Below, piece by piece: positions 43,890-55,069 of a stretch of 64,000 nt of DNA. Origin of the DNA: Diogma glabrata. Its lineage: Eukaryota > Arthropoda > Insecta > Diptera > Cylindrotomidae. The DNA lies in assembly GCA_963693315.1 (NCBI GenBank), contig OY856188.1:162646002-162710001 (forward strand), read 5' to 3'. The position numbers and the translations under genes were made by a program. Every line of letters starts with the position of its first letter. The first letter of the stretch is position 1. The notes below the pieces were generated by a model, which saw only the letters and a program-made list of their open reading frames with translations, did no database searches and was not told where the DNA came from.

Positions 43890-44531
43890 TAGAATATAAA
43901 AAAAAAAAAAAAAATAGAAAAAAAATAGAAAAAAAACTTGAAATATTTGAAAAAAAATTTTTTAAGAACGCTTTTCTTTACTTCATTGTTATGCAATCTG
44001 TAAAAAAAATTACTGAAAAGCAAAAAATAATTCCGAAACTCAAATAAATTTTCTAAAAACCTCTGTAAAAAAATTCAAAAATAAAAAAAAAAAAAAATAG
44101 AAAAAAAATATTCAAAAAAACTTGAAATATTTAAAAAAAAAAATTTTTTTAAGAAACGCTTTTCTTTACTTCATTGGTTTGCATACTGTAAAAAAATTAC
44201 TAAAAAGCAAAAAATAAAAATAATACCAAAACTCAAATAAATTTTCTAAAAACCTCTGTAAAAAGTTCAAAAATAAAAATAATTCCAAAACTCGAATAGA
44301 TTTTCCAAAAAATTCAAAATCGAGAAAATCTGACACATTCGTTAAAGAAAAGCATGGGACGCTAATCCTACACGCGAAACATTGACGGAATTGCGACTAC
44401 TATCAATTGTGATTCTAAATGAATGAAAAATAAAATAATTATATCATTGCACTACATCGTTGAAAGAAAGTATTCGAAAAATATACACAAAAAAATATAA
44501 TTCAAAATTCTTATATAAAAACCGCATGCTA

Positions 44532-45220
44532 TTTTTTTTTTTTTTTTTTTTTTTTTTAATAAGAAGTGTTGTGTAGTAGGAATTACAAAATGTGTCACAA
44601 CAACACATAGATACCTTTTAAGACGTAGGTCCCACAACAACATGCGTCTTGAGGTATAGGTGGACGCTTTTTTTAAATCTTTGTGGATTGAAAGCACTCG
44701 AGACTATTGATTCGGGCAAAGCATTCCATGTGTACGATGCACGCACAAAGAAATCTCTTTGCATTCTATTACTATGACAGTGAGTAATCTCGACAGTTCG
44801 ACCGCCCGCACACACCGATTGACGAGTAAGACGGGGAAAAACATATGTCTGAGGCATTATGGACCTGATTTCATCCGAGCACTGCTGGTGACGATATTTA
44901 TAAAAAACACCGAGATCAGCAACAGTGCGACGATGTTGCAGGGAATCAAGACCTAATGTTAAATCTCGATCACCAACAATTCGTATAGCTCGCTTTTGAA
45001 CAGAGTCCAAAAGAGCCAGGATAGTAACAGATGCAGCGCCCCAAACTTGACAACAATACTCCATACAGGAACGAATATAGGACTTATAAATGTGGAGTAA
45101 TTGATGCGAAGTAAAATATTTTTTACATCTATTGAGGAGGCCGAGTTTTCTTGACGCGCTCTTTGCCATGGCCATTATATGATCGTTCCAGAGTCGATTT
45201 ATTGACAACGTTAGATCCTA
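44532..45220 (-). mobile_element. 5'-truncated LINE family Y in the loop
   Basis: The tail is a T-run of 26 (44532-44557). The 3' UTR mark GTGTCACAACAACACATAGA is present. The 5' border lies near 45220. The intact long tail and frame suggest a recent insertion. Confidence 0.9.
44618..45208 (-). pseudogene. LINE Y reverse transcriptase C-terminal part
   Basis: An open frame of 196 codons starts just downstream of the catalytic palm: RLWNDHIMAMAKSASRKLGL, YKSYIRSCMEYCCQVWGAA, LLDSVQKRAIRIVGDRDL, LDSLQHRRTVADLGVFYKY, MQRDFFVRASYTWNALPE, AFNPQRFKKSVHLYL. It is the best-preserved family Y copy here and serves as the reference for those at 6806, 14037, 16505 and 22154. Catalytic motifs are absent because of 5' truncation. 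Confidence 0.88.
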
Positions 45221-45822
45221 AACATGATGCTTTGAGATGCTGCTAGTCACAAAATGATAGAAAGTAAATAGTAGTGATATAGTAGTCGCAATTCCGTCAA
45301 TGTTTCGCGTGTAGGATTAGCGTCCCACGCTTTTCTTTAACGAATGTGTCAGATTTTCTCGATTTTGAATTTTTTGGAAAATCTATTCGAGTTTTGGAAT
45401 TATTTTTAGTTTTGAATTTTTTGCAGAGGTTTTTAGAAAATTTATTTGAGTTTTGGAATTATTTTTATTTTTTGCTTTTTAGTAATTTTTTTACAGCATG
45501 CAAACCAATGAAGCAAAGAAAAGCGTTTCTTAAAAAAATTTTTTTTTTAAATATTTCAAGTTGTTTTGAATATTTTTTTTCTATTTTTTTTTTTTATTTT
45601 TGAATTTTTTTACAGAGGTTTTTAGAAAATTTATTTGAGTTTCGGAATTATTTTTTGCTTTTCAGTATTTTTTTTTACAGTTTGCATAACAATGAAGTAA
45701 AGAAAAGCGTTTCTTAAAAAATTTTTTTTCAAATATTTCAAGTTTTTTTGAAATTTTTTTTCTATTTTTTTTTTTTTTTATTTTTAATTTTTAGTCATCA
45801 ACGCCTTGAACAGTCGGAAATT

Positions 45823-46748
45823 CTATTTTGTCACGTTCTTATAAGAATTCAACACATTTTCAGCATAGAATTTAACCTTTGTTAATTTATTTTCCTTGAT
45901 GCCACGATGCATGGATAATGCGTGAACTACTGCCGATAGACACATATTCCGATATATTTTCCGCATTTTCATTAGGACCTTCAGTATATTCATTACTTGG
46001 GCCATGATTTGATAGTCGAATCAAATCACGTTCATCAAGGTGTGCATTTTCATCAATATCAATGTCTCGGTACAATTGGTTATTTGATTTAAGCCATTCT
46101 ATAGCTGTGATTAATTTAGTTCTGGAAACAGTGTAGTCTCGAGCAGAATTTGCATTTTCTAAGCGTTCCGTTACTACTATAATATCAACATCCAAGGTTG
46201 ATCGAGGTAGGAACGAAGGAAGCTTTGAAATGACGTCAAAAATGTTTAAGGCAAAAAGGATTGCTTGGCCTTTAAATCCGTAGTGCCCGTACAATCCAGA
46301 AAACTTGACTATTTTAAGAAAAGGGTGAATCCAGTACAAAAGACATTGTTCAGCTTGAGAACGTGCCTGAATTTCTGGTGGAATGTGCCTGGGTCTAAAT
46401 GGTTCCAGTAAGCTTTAGCAGGTAGAGTTGTTTTGTTACTTCTTTTAAGTGTGACTTGCAGCGGTGACAAACTGTAAGGCGAACTTTATATTTTAATTCA
46501 GGCAGCATCCAATCTGGAGGTCGGATTAGAATCTGGTAGCTTGTCACTTGCTTGAGATAGCACTGTTTCGTAAAAATATCACATACTTTGTCTGCAAAAG
46601 TGTTAACTTCAGCCTCAAAATCGTCGTAACAACAATTTTGAGCTGTGGTAGTAAGCTGATTTCTCCCTTCATCTAGATTTTCTTCTTGACGTTCTGCTTC
46701 TTTACGTGCGCGTCGCGTTGATATGCGTTTAATTTTGATAACATACAA
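45823..46748 (-). pseudogene. Helitron Rep/Hel N-terminal region (DUF6570-like)
   Basis: Two minus-strand frames are joined by one frameshift near 46395. The first (46748-46395) is a charged N-terminal piece with ILIRPPDWMLPELKYKVRLT and a CHRCKSH pair. The second (to 45887) reads FRPRHIPPEIQARSQAEQC, LYWIHPFLKIVKFSGLYGHY, GFKGQAILFALNIFDVISKL, IIVVTERLENANSARDYTV and AIEWLKSNNQLYRDI. The IP.E...L...E......P......L.G.YG..G....F..D......LP pattern and the AL.WL..NN.LY.D segment are those of the DUF6570 region preceding the HUH nuclease in Helitron Rep/Hel proteins. Rep and helicase domains are absent. Confidence 0.7.
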
Positions 46749-47377
46749 ATGCTGGCCGAAATCGGCGAAAATTTTTGAAATTAATTGTTTATTTATCGAG
46801 AAAATACCTAATTTATGAACGTAAAATGCATAATTCTGTATAGTTTATCTATCGATCTTTATGTTGTGCAAATTTCAAGTCGCTACGTTAAGTAGATCGA
46901 GAGAATTTGAATATTTCCGATGAAAATCGATTTTTTTTATTTAAACAACGAATAAACAATTGAAATTGTTAGTTAATATGATATTCGTGTATTGTCATCG
47001 GATATACGTATGCCTGCAGAGATTCATTCATTTTCATTGAATATAAGGCAGTCAAATTAACGTTACAAGATTTGATCCAATAGTGTGAAGTAAAGAAAAG
47101 CGTTTAATATAACATCATGAATAACTATATGTATGGATATGTAAAAAATTAACGAAAAAACAATAAGGCTTGTAATTAAAGACAGCTATGTCTTTGACAT
47201 AAAAATTGGATAATTTATTCATATTGAGTCATCTATTTTTTAATAGCAGAAATATAAATACACATATACAATTTTAATTTGTAACAGTGTATGTTTTAAA
47301 AAATGAATTGTATGTAATTATAAATGAAAATGTTTAAAAATTAATAATAATTTTTAAAAAAGTAGTAGAAAAAGTAC
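46749..47377. other. No gene seen
   Basis: AT-rich. GAAGTAAAGAAAAGCGTTT at about 47090 repeats a landmark of the 43.9-45.8 kb arms, suggesting that the Helitron piece separates parts of that element. Confidence 0.4.
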
Positions 47378-47500
47378 AGTCTTCTACTCGCCGAAAATCA
47401 TATTTTGAATCTCGCAACCATTTCCAACCTCGGCTATCGCCTCGGCTGGTAAACTGTCCTCTCGTTTCAAAATATGCTGTTTTCGGCATCGTTGAAGAAT
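47378..47500. repeat. AT-armed palindrome with CG-rich core (5)
   Basis: CTTCTACTCGCCGAAAATCA..TATTTTGAATCTCG is mirrored by CTCTCGTTTCAAAATATGCT..GTTTTCGGCATCGTTGAAG. The core is CCTCGGCTATCGCCTCGG. Confidence 0.75.
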
Positions 47501-47696
47501 ATACTATTATAATAACTTTTTTAACTTTTTTGAAGTGAAACTTCTAATGCGACTTCCAACAATGTTGCGTTAAAAACCTTTAACGCTTCTTTTTTTCATA
47601 TAACTTTATGATATTTAAACAATAACCTGACATCTGACAATATCAGGAGGCTTCTATCAGGAGTCTTCTATCAAAAAAACCCATTTTCAACTTATT

Positions 47697-47879
47697 TTGA
47701 TAGAAGACTCATTTTCTTATCATTTTAAGTTGAAATATTTTAAACGAGAAAAAAATGCAGTTTTTGCAAGAAATATTGAAAAAATAGAACTCAAACATTT
47801 CGTATCTTACTTTAGTTATCATAATCCCATTGTAAATGTTATAGATTTGGATATTTCTCCCCTCGAAAATGATAATTAA
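47697..47879 (+). pseudogene. Repeated coding-like segment, copy 1
   Basis: The frame reads FKLKYFKREKNAVFARNIEK, then IELKHFVSYFSYHNPIV and NVIDLDISPLENDN. It is repeated with few changes at about 48530-48703 (IEKLELKHFVSYFSYHNP...). I do not recognise it. Conservation may only reflect the youth of the repeat. Confidence 0.3.
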
Positions 47880-48529
47880 GAGATGCGATCAATTGTTAAT
47901 TGTACGCAATGTTAAAAAAGTTTGTCTTAAAGAATATGAACAGTATGAGTTCACTAATAATTAATGACTTTTAAAAGAATGTAATATGTTTTTATTTCCA
48001 CATTACGAAGTTTCACTTCTTCCGCGCGGAGGGACTCCACACACAACTTTTTTTGAAGTGAAACTTCTAATGCGACTTCCAACAATGCTGTGTTAAAATG
48101 TTGCGTTAAAAACGTTTAACGCTTCTTTTTGAAGTAAAACTTCTAATGCGACTTCCAAAAAATGTTGCGTTAAAAACATTTAACGCTTCTTTTTTTTACA
48201 TAACTTTATGATATTTAAACAATAACCTGACATCTGACAACATCAGGAGTCTTCTATCAAAAAAACCCATTTGCAACTTATTTTGATAGACGACTCCTGA
48301 TAGAAGACTTATTTTCTTATTTTATATAACTTTATGATATTTAAACAATAACCTGACATCTGATAATATCAGGAGTCTTCTATCAGGAGTCTTCTTATTT
48401 CATAGAACTTTATGATATTTAAACAATAAACCTGACATCTGACAGTATCAGGAGTCTTCTATCAGGAGTCTTCTATAAAAAAAACCCATTTTCAACTTAT
48501 TTTGATAGAAGACTCCTGATAGAAGACTC

Positions 48530-48703
48530 ATTTTCTTATCATTTTAAGACAAGTTGAAATATTTTAAACGAGAAAAAAATGCAGTTTTTGCAAGAAATAT
48601 TGAAAAATTAGAACTCAAACATTTCGTATCTTACTTTAGTTATCATAATCCCATTGTAAATGTTATAGATTTGGATATTTCTCCACTCGAAAATGATATT
48701 TAA
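48530..48703 (+). pseudogene. Repeated coding-like segment, copy 2
   Basis: The second copy of the 47697-47879 segment, with the start altered by an extra ACAAG and the end reading SPLENDI before a stop. Most differences are single bases. Confidence 0.3.
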
Positions 48704-49340
48704 AAGATGCGATCGATTGTGAATTGTAAGCAATGTTAATAAAGTTTCTCTTACAGAATATGAACAGTATGAGTTCACTAATAATTAATGACTTTTAAAA
48801 GAATGTAATATGTTTTTATTTCCACATTACGAAGTTTCACTTCTTCCGCGCGGAGGGACTCCACGCACAACTTTTTTCATAAAACTTTATGATATTTAAA
48901 CAATAACCTGACATCTGACATGACATTAAAATGGCATCGTTTCTGACAATGTTAACAAAATATCAAATTAGAGACAATGGAAAAATTTTTAGTTGGAAAT
49001 GTCAGATGCAAGTGATTTATGATTTAAATTGAATTTTTAAATAATTTTAATTAATGACTTTTAAAAGAATGTAATATGTTTTTTGGAGATTCTGTATTGA
49101 TGTATTGTTACCGGCAATCAATAGGGAGGATATATTGTATTATCAATAGGGAGGGTTGTGACATGACATAATGTGACATGACATAATCATTTGTGTATAT
49201 ATTTATAAGGAAATTCGTTGACCGTGTTTTTTTTTAAATAATTTTAATTAATGACTTTTAAAAGAATGTAATATGTATTTATTTCCACATTACGAAGTTT
49301 CACTTCTTCCGCGCGGAGGGACTCCACGCACAATTTTTTT

Positions 49341-49695
49341 CTTTAAACCTTAATCCTATTAGATGTTAAATTAATACCCAATTTAAGCTTCCAGAATTTA
49401 TGAATCTATAATTTTATTCGTTTATTCCTTCCGTTTTTTCAGTTAGAAATGCTTTTAATTAAGAATGCTGTAATCCCGTACTTAAGGCTGCGATGCATGT
49501 TTTGCTTACGATTTTTATTTGATTTAGACACTATGCCAACAAAACTTGTTTGTTTTAATAAGAGTAGTTTTTCTTTGCTTCTTCTTAAGAAAAGCGTATC
49601 GTTTATCAAATTTGCCTATTCTTCGTTTTTATAGGAGTTTTTATTTACAGTGTTTTTCTTATTAATGTTATTATTATCCTATCGGCTGCGCCAAA
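49341..49695 (-). other. Possible retrotransposon leader, otherwise empty
   Basis: In minus orientation this follows LTR copy 2 and its primer-binding site. No gag frame is seen. The border with the GAAGTGAAACTTC array is near 49341. Confidence 0.35.
49678..49693 (-). other. Primer-binding site next to LTR copy 2
   Basis: On the minus strand TGGCGCAGCCGATAGG lies two bases after the LTR end (CATAACA). TGGCGCAG...GGTAGG-type sites are usual in insect gypsy-group elements. This fixes the minus orientation. Confidence 0.65.
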
Positions 49696-50305
49696 TGTTA
49701 TGTCCCTTTGTCAAGGGTTTAATAAATTTAATCAATTAAAAAACATTGTTTTTTATTTTTGAATATTCAACTGTTTTATTTTAACACTTTATCGATTTTT
49801 CATTGAACAAAACCAAATTCAACTCTTATTTATTCTTAAAAACTCTAAAACTTATTTCCTTTGTAGGTCCTAATAATCATACATCTGAGTTTCACATCTG
49901 AGTTCCACTTAAACTTATCTGAGTTTCACTTGAACTTATTCTAACTTTACTGTTCCGTCTGCTTCATCTGACTTTTTCTACTCAACTTCAAAAACTATAA
50001 ACTGAAATAATTTCTTCCAGTCAATTATTATTTGTAGGGGAAATGTTGAAAACCGTTGTTTCTCGTTATCAAACAAACCAACCAATTAAAAATTAATAAA
50101 AATAATTTAAAGCATTGACCTATGATTAAAAATGGGGATTTCCCCAATATAAAAATTTATACAAGTCAAGAAACTAAGTTCGTTCATATATTCTTTATAT
50201 TTATTTTTTAAATATAAAAAATATGCAACAATGCATTTTGACTTGTATTTAATTTTTATATTGTGAAACCACCTTAGATTATAAAATACACAGGATAAGT
50301 AATAT

Positions 50306-50817
50306 TAGCTGCATTTCTTGACGCATGATCTGATCTTGTTTCATGAAACGACACAAAAATGCAATAATGGGTGAGTTCGGTTGGTATAATAATTGCCTAA
50401 AAGTGCTACTCAAAATTACATTGAAATATTATTTTGGTACTACTCAAAATTATATTCTCTTTTTTTATATGTGATTAATTTTGTTTTTACATACCTTTAA
50501 ATTCAATTTTTCAAACTATTTTGGTGAACATCCCAAATAATTTTGTGTGAACAAACTTTTTAAATTAAATTTATTAGTTTTTTATTTATAATTTTTAATT
50601 ATATTAGTTTTGGATGCGTTCGGTTCTTAAACTTTCTTTTTTTTTATTATACCAATTACGAAATACAAAATATTTTTTCACCTACATTTTCAAACATGAA
50701 CTAATATTTAGATCATGATTTGTGATCCAAAAAAAAGTTGGATCACAATTTGCATGTAAAATTTAAACGAAATTTAAGCGTGTGATCTGGTCACACGGTT
50801 TCATGAAATGCAGCTAT
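50306..50817. mobile_element. MITE at the left edge of element T
   Basis: AGCTGCATTTCTTGA at the left pairs with TTTCATGAAATGCAGCT at the right, flanked by ATT on both sides. A second inner pair is TTGGTATAATAATTG / TTATTATACCAATTA. About 510 bp, no gene. A 3-bp duplication is possible. Confidence 0.55.
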
Positions 50818-51078
50818 TGTTTTAAGTTGACGTTTTTCTTAAAACATAAAGTAGTGTGCGAATTTAACGTGATAGTATTTGTATTGAAAAGACACAGTAG
50901 CCTAGATATTTAAATATCATTAAGGTTTTCCGTATCTTGACCGAACATGCCTACGAAATAACATACTTATGTAGATGTTTTGTATTTAACATATTTGCCG
51001 CAAAATTTGATCGCAAAATGCTCAAACTTATTTACTTTTATTTTATTTTTCTCAAAAGTATTTCGATTTAAATAAAAC

Positions 51079-52289
51079 TGACAATTCAACTCACTAAATA
51101 AAGTTTTGGTAAGGTCCAATAAAAACCGCTTCATTTACTATTTTTTAACAAATCAAAATTAATTATATCGATTATTTTTCTCTGGTGGGAAGGAACAGCG
51201 AATTATAGTGACTATTTTCGGCCTACTTAATATATTAATTTAAAACTAGAGATATTGAGATGATTTTTTTTTCTTAATGAGATAATTTTTTTTTATTTAT
51301 AATTTTGTTTAAAAGATAATTATTAGTTTCTAAATAAAATTTTTTCTACAAATTATTCAATAATACAAAATTATGTAAAAATGCAATTTGTAATTAATAA
51401 AAATGTCCGTTTTCATTCATAAATGATTGCATGTTTATGTTTATTTGTCAAAAATAAATTACAAATTTATAACATTTATGCGCCTACTAAGATGAAATAA
51501 TATTTAATTTTGTTAGAAGAAAAAATGACAACAAAGTATTATGTTGTATGAAATAATGTTACTATTTCTGTTCGTTAAATTGTCTGCTAAATACAACTCG
51601 TCGCCAAATTATTAATCGATTATTTTTCAACATTACACCACGCATGTCATTTGAGGTTACCTCAAATGACATTCGTAATAATGATTATGAAAAATAATCG
51701 ACTATTATTTGACGACTCGTGATATTATATATGACAATTCAACTCACTAAATAAAGTTTCGATAAGGTCCAATAAAAACGCTTCATTTACTATTTTTTAA
51801 CAAAACTAAACGAATTGTTTCGATTATTTTTCTCTGGTGGGAAGGAACAGCGAATATTTTCGAATATTTTCGGCCTACTTAATATATTAATTTAAAACAA
51901 AAATTCACATACAAAATTATGCGAAAATGCAATTTGTAAATAGTAAAAATGTCCGTTTTCATTCATAAATGATTGCATGTTTATGTTTATTTGTCAAAAA
52001 TAAATTACAAATTTACAACATTTATGCGTCTACTAAGATGAAATAATATTTTATCATGTATGATTATGTTGTATGAAATAATGTTACTATTTCTGTTCGT
52101 TAAATTGTCTGCTAAATACAACTCGTCACCAAATTACTAGTCGATTATTTTTCAACATTACCACTTATGCCATTTGAGGTTAAAAATTTCCCTCGTGCGC
52201 TACGCGCACTCGGGGCCTCATATGACATTCGTAATAATGATTATGAAAAATAATCGACTATTATTTGACGACTCGTGATATTATATATG
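51079..52289. repeat. Tandem duplication, period about 653 bp
   Basis: Both units start TGACAATTCAACTCACTAAA (51079 and 51732) and share CTCTGGTGGGAAGGAACAGC, TTCATTCATAAATGATTGCA, ATAATGTTACTATTTCTG and the ATAATCGA palindrome, ending GACGACTCGTGATATTATAT. Unit 2 lacks about 120 bp in the middle but has a CG-rich insertion in its palindrome. Confidence 0.88.
52150..52245. repeat. AT-armed palindrome with CG-rich core (6)
   Basis: In unit 2 of the duplication the palindrome centre reads CCCTCGTGCGCTACGCGCAC..TCGGGG (52190-52215). The matching unit 1 palindrome (51630-51705) has the short centre TTTGAGGTTACCTCAAATG instead. Confidence 0.85.
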
Positions 52290-52924
52290 AAAATTTGATC
52301 CTAAGTAAAATTTTATCATGTATGCTTTGGTTTTGTTTTCATTTAAAGTTTAAACTAAAGTGAAATGGATATTCTTTGCTGATTTACTGTGTCTGGTTTT
52401 GTTTTAATTTAGAATGAAATTAAAATAAAATATATATATAATAGAATTTTTTTTCCAGCGAATTTTTGACAGATAGGACGCAGCAAGAGATAAAAGATGA
52501 AACAAAAAGTAAAACAGAGATGTATTATTATTTTGGGATAAATTTGTTTTCAAAACAATTATATTAGTTAAATTTCTACTTCTAGTTCGTACCATTTTTT
52601 TGCTGTGACATTTGTTTCCATAGGCGTCGTTATTTTTATTATAACTATTTTTAATTATCAAAATTTTGTTATATTTCCTACAAAATCATTAATATTTTTA
52701 CTAGTTTTTGGGTTTCTATCATAATTGGTTGAATTTCAATAGTAATTTATAAATTTTATGCCTTTTTTTTTTCATTTCAATGGGACCCCAATAGGTTTTT
52801 TTAATATTTTAATCGAGACACTGAATGTGGAAACAATATGCGCATGTGCAAACAATATGCGCATAACAAACAAATTTCGTGTTCGCTGGCACACACGCAC
52901 ACAGACAGACAGATATGATACATT

Positions 52925-53255
52925 AAAAAAAACAACTAAAAAAAACTAAAATATTATTCAAAAAAAAAAATATTATTCAAAAAAAAAAAATTATTCACAA
53001 GAAAAAAATATAATACAAAAAAAAAATATCGTTCAAAAAAATAAGCAAAAAAAAACATATTGTTCAAAAAATAAATAAAAAAAATATTATTCAAAAAAAA
53101 ATTATTATTCAAAAAGTATAAGAACGTATAATCGGCGATTTTTCTTAGTTTTCTTAGTCAAAAAAATAAAAAAAAAATATTCAAAAAAAAAAATATTATC
53201 CAAAAAGAAAAAAAAATATTATTCAAAAAAAATATTATTCAAAAAACTAATAATT
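52925..53255. repeat. A-rich low-complexity block
   Basis: Many imperfect copies of AAAATATTATTCAAAAAAA. It is preceded by CACACACGCACACAGACAGA and followed by GGTACCCGCACGGCGATTTC, phrases often seen at the edges of insect non-autonomous elements. Confidence 0.75.
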
Positions 53256-55020
53256 ATTAATTACTAGAAGGTACCCGCACGGCGATTTCCGTGCTTCCCA
53301 GATAAAGTGGTTGAAAACTGTTTTTTTTTTTGAGTAAATTCTCCTATAGTTTTTTTTAATGTCATTTAATTTATCTTATTTTATTAGTAATATGTATATA
53401 AAAAGTTTGAAAAAAATGTAATAGTATCATTTTACAGTCAGCAAAAGCCATTAAGTAAATGTCTCTAAAGCTATAGATAAATTTACATATTAAATGTATC
53501 TTAAAATCAAAACACATTTGACAGACAAATAATAATTAAATAATTTTTATAAATGTAGATGTCAAAAGATTAAGGTTAGAAAAAAGTTAAAATTTTATTT
53601 CAAAGATTTAATTCAAATAATTCAATGTGTCACGAACAATTAGGTGAGCGTAAATATATTTGTTTATTGGATGTCACAATTGTCAATTACTTACTCCGAA
53701 ACCACCGTACTCGTCATACAAAATAGGTACACTGGTTCATTGCTATTGGTTTAGCATCCTATTTCATGTAGACTTATAATCATTTATCAATCCAGAAATT
53801 TTGCTGTTCTGAAGAGGGTCGTATTGCAATTTGCAAATATATTTTATCGATTGTCTGCAATACTCTACTACATTGATGCGCATATATGCCGGCCGGCTAA
53901 AGAATACCACAATTTTTAGTGAATATTTTCGTTTAACGGGTTTTATCGCTTTATGGTCATCGTCTTATTTCGACATTCCTTCCCACAACTTAAAACAAAA
54001 ATTGGAAAAAATAATAATAAGACTAATTTCATTTGTAAATTCAGACTTATATATTATTATTAAAACAGTCAAATCACACCATTTGTTAACATATTTGCAT
54101 ATATTTTATAGATCCCTTGCAATAACAATAATAGTTTTGAAAGTAATGGAGAAGCATATTTCACTCAATAAGTAAAACACTTTAAACCTGTAGCTTTGAT
54201 ATTGTTCATAATCTTTTTCTTCGGTACTAAGGTTCCAATGCAAATTCTTGGTTAATCATTGTTTCGAAGAAGAGGAAAAGAAACGTCAATTTCCAATTTT
54301 TGGAACATGGGAGGGCAGTTCTGCTAATGCAAGCAGGTTTGTTTAATCATAAATAAACAATGCTTAAATGTATCGTATTGGTGCTAATGCATAGAAATAT
54401 GTACATATTTTATATAATTGCAAACCATAAGAACATATTTGTTGTAAATTAGAAATATGTATTTGTTAAAAAATAATTTTACATAATTTTCATATAAATG
54501 TACATATTTGTTTGTCATATTATACATTAACTATTCCTTTTAATGATAATTCCGAAAAGTGAAAAAAAAATTGATCAAAGATAACTAAGCGAATAATGTT
54601 TTATTATTATAAAATATGATTGATTTAGTAATTTCGTCTTTATTACCATACAGCATAAGGTTGATTTACTAATTTCGTCTTTATTACCTTACAGCATAAA
54701 GGTTAAAATATAAATTAAACAAGCGTGACGCGGTTTCTCGATTAACACCCCATCAAAATATTTACAACGAGCGCAAAGAAGTATAACTTCAAAATTCTAC
54801 TACACATATATATTGTTTTGCAGTTACTTCTTTCGGGCAATAGAAGAATAATAATATATATTTTTTTCTATAAATGGAAACAGATAAAAATGCTGCATGG
54901 GATCCTGTAGTTTTGTGTTTATTTTTACAGGAGCTTTTCTTTTGTAGAAATTATTTTCAATATAAAATTTGAATTTAAAAGATAGTTTCAATTGTTTTTA
55001 TATTTTTATAGTGTACATAC
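53256..55020. other. Right part of element T, no recognised gene
   Basis: A plus-strand frame at 53831-54175 (114 codons, AGRLKNTTIFSEYFRLTGF) matches no family known to me and has ordinary AT-rich composition. TTGATTTACTAATTTCGTCT is nearly duplicated at 54621 and 54661. Confidence 0.4.
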
Positions 55021-55069
55021 ACAAAATATTACTTATCCTGTATATTTTATAATCTAAGGAAACCACATA

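Larger units (their letters stand above)
43890..45800. mobile_element. Inverted-repeat element with A/T-tract arms
   Basis: The left arm (43890-44400) and right arm (45285-45800) pair at CGCGAAACATTGACGGAATT, AAATCTGACACATTCG, TTTTCTAAAAACCTCTG and GCTTTTCTTTACTTCATTG. Each arm itself contains two ~185-bp direct units. A LINE lies in the loop. Ends are obscured by A/T runs. Confidence 0.65.
47522..49340. mobile_element. Array of GAAGTGAAACTTC elements
   Basis: Repeated units start GAAGTGAAACTTCTAATGCG (47532, 48055, variant 48131) and end ACGAAGTTTCACTTCTTCCG..CGCGGAGGGACTCCAC (near 48006, 48830 and 49290). Inside are TAACCTGACATCTGACA blocks and ATCAGGAGTCTTCTATCA hairpins. At least three nested or tandem copies are present; the 3' end repeats almost unchanged. 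Superfamily unknown. Confidence 0.75.
50273..55058. mobile_element. 4.8-kb element T with 8-bp target duplication
   Basis: The 34-bp ends CTTAGATTATAAAATACACA..GGATAAGTAATATT (50273-50306) and their inverse (55025-55058) differ by one base. Perfect duplications GAAACCAC flank it (50265-50272 and 55059-55066). The 8-bp size fits hAT, P or a few rarer groups, but the ends do not start with a hAT-like CA/TA..G. No transposase was recognised. Inside are a MITE, a 653-bp tandem duplication and an A-rich block. Confidence 0.88.
49696..55067 (-). repeat. LTR copy 2, split by element T
   Basis: The LTR pieces are 49696-50272 and 55059-55067. In minus orientation it runs from TGTGGTTTC to CATAACA. 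LTR copy 1 (36150-36775) shows the uninterrupted sequence GTGAAACCACA at the insertion point. Confidence 0.75.

Noticed and set aside
43826..45603. Phe/Tyr-rich frames at 43826-44023 and 45346-45603
   Set aside because: Low-complexity A/T tracts in the inverted-repeat arms.
53831..54175. 114-codon frame inside element T
   Set aside because: The longest frame in the element, but without recognisable motifs and too short to be called a transposase.
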